A stretch of 15,881 nucleotides of DNA, from the NCBI GenBank assembly GCA_030432815.1, contig JAUILB010000029.1, forward strand, positions 1-15,881, given 5' to 3'. The notes under the pieces are model-generated. The model was given only the letters and a program-made list of their open reading frames with translations. It ran no database searches and had not been told where the DNA came from. Positions 15,094-15,881 of the stretch are shown in pieces (the first letter of the stretch is position 1; the number at the start of each line of letters is the position of its first letter). The DNA is from Alphaproteobacteria bacterium. Its GTDB lineage: Bacteria; Pseudomonadota; Alphaproteobacteria; Sphingomonadales; Emcibacteraceae. The position numbers and the translations under genes were made by a program.

Positions 15094-15881
15094 TACTGCT
15101 TTTTCTCCTGATCATAGAGGATGTATGCGGAATTGTTTTTGTCAGGATAAACGCCATGATACTTAAAATAAATTTCTCCAATTGTGCCATCTTGTTTCAT
15201 CTCACGTATAGCTTGGGTGACATCATCTCTCAGAGGTGATCCCTTACGAAAGGCGAAGCCGACATTATAAAATTCACCCAGAGTGGTCCCTCTCTTTAAA
15301 CGCGATTTGTGGCTTTCTATATACCAGTCAATGATGCTCAAATCCGAGACACCACCATCAAGTCGCCCTGTCTGAACGTCCAGAAAAACATCCGGAGTTC
15401 CATTATAGGACTGTATCCTGTATGGACCGTAACGGTTCATATTTTCTCTAAGCCAGACTTCCGCTCCAGAGCCAATATCGACACCAAATGTCTTGTTTTT
15501 AAGGTCCTCGAGTGATTTAATTGAAGAATTAACACTCACTAGCACACCCATCCCGGTATCAAAATGAGGTTCGGAAAAGTCCATCATTTCTAACCTGTCT
15601 TCATTAATGAAAATATTTGATGCAGCGACATCCCATTTCTGGGCAAGAAGGCCGGTAAAAAGACCTGCCCAGGCCACATCATAATAAACAATTTCCTTAC
15701 CGATACGTTTGGCTATCTCGTTGAGAATATCCGGCTCATAACCTGTTAATGGTTGATTGGGATCGGAATTTACATAATAGGATCGGGGCGGTGTCGTTAT
15801 CACCAAACCCACATGCAAGCGATCATCATCTTTACCTGCTTTCGCCTGATCTTCAGATACAACAGTTTGTGCCCATGATGC
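15093..15881 (-). CDS. Periplasmic solute-binding protein of the ABC transporter (5' end outside window)
   Basis: A family 3 solute-binding protein (SBP_bac_3 type) that captures the substrate in the periplasm. 262 residues are visible and the frame is open to the right edge. The first visible residues, ASWAQTVVSED, look like the end of a signal peptide with cleavage after Ala-Ser-Trp-Ala, so probably only the signal peptide start is missing. An internal TTG at 15818 should not be taken as the start. Family motifs are GYEPDILNEIAKRI (48-61), the ligand carboxylate-binding Arg96 in INEDRLEMMDFSEP, and Asp180 in GRLDGGVSDLS, the usual position contacting the ligand amino group. These suggest a zwitterionic, amino-acid-like ligand. 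It is the first visible gene of the operon, and the promoter lies outside. Confidence 0.94.
   Translation of the reverse strand, partial: ASWAQTVVSEDQAKAGKDDDRLHVGLVITTPPRSYYVNSDPNQPLTGYEPDILNEIAKRIGKEIVYYDVAWAGLFTGLLAQKWDVAASNIFINEDRLEMMDFSEPHFDTGMGVLVSVNSSIKSLEDLKNKTFGVDIGSGAEVWLRENMNRYGPYRIQSYNGTPDVFLDVQTGRLDGGVSDLSIIDWYIESHKSRLKRGTTLGEFYNVGFAFRKGSPLRDDVTQAIREMKQDGTIGEIYFKYHGVYPDKNNSAYILYDQEKKQ

Noticed and set aside
15093..15818. Solute-binding protein starting at the TTG at 15818
   Set aside because: The frame continues upstream to the window edge with a signal peptide cleavage site; the TTG is internal.

Overview
The window looks like a stretch of chromosome from a moderate- to low-GC alphaproteobacterium, probably free-living and possibly marine. 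The order carB/carA divergent from gatB-yqeY-dnaG-rpoD, with a CAU tRNA behind rpoD, is a typical alphaproteobacterial arrangement. Genus cannot be named from sequence alone.

Left part (1-8503), core genes. carA and the first 254 codons of carB lie on the minus strand with an 8-nt overlap and supply carbamoyl phosphate for pyrimidine and arginine synthesis. Divergent from them runs a macromolecular-synthesis cluster on the plus strand: a GatB/YqeY-domain protein, DNA primase (dnaG) and the primary sigma factor (rpoD). A hairpin with a short T-run sits in the leader of this cluster. A 10-bp hairpin followed by A residues rather than T residues sits just behind rpoD. Next come a tRNA with anticodon CAU (best read as tRNA-Ile2, the lysidine-modified type) and class II fumarase (fumC).

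Middle part (8504-10452), gene-poor. It holds trxC (thioredoxin 2, TTG start), a Blc-type lipocalin lipoprotein, and long AT-rich gaps. One gap carries a diverged copy of the roughly 70 bp that begins at the CCA end of the tRNA about 2.5 kb upstream. The gaps also contain short palindromes and tandem repeats.

Right part (10453-15881), a six-gene minus-strand operon running in from the right edge. In transcription order it encodes a periplasmic solute-binding protein (first codons outside the window), two membrane permeases, an ATPase of the polar amino acid uptake family, and two different M24-fold ('pita-bread') proteins. Junctions are tight (1-nt overlap, 3-nt gap, 4-nt GTGA overlap, 36-nt gap, 10-nt gap). 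Both M24 proteins have lost several of the five metal ligands of aminopeptidase P/prolidase, including the final Glu, replaced by Arg in both. This points to metal-independent hydrolases, as in creatinase or ectoine hydrolase, or to a two-subunit enzyme acting on whatever the transporter imports. This operon is the most promising candidate here for an undescribed catabolic system.
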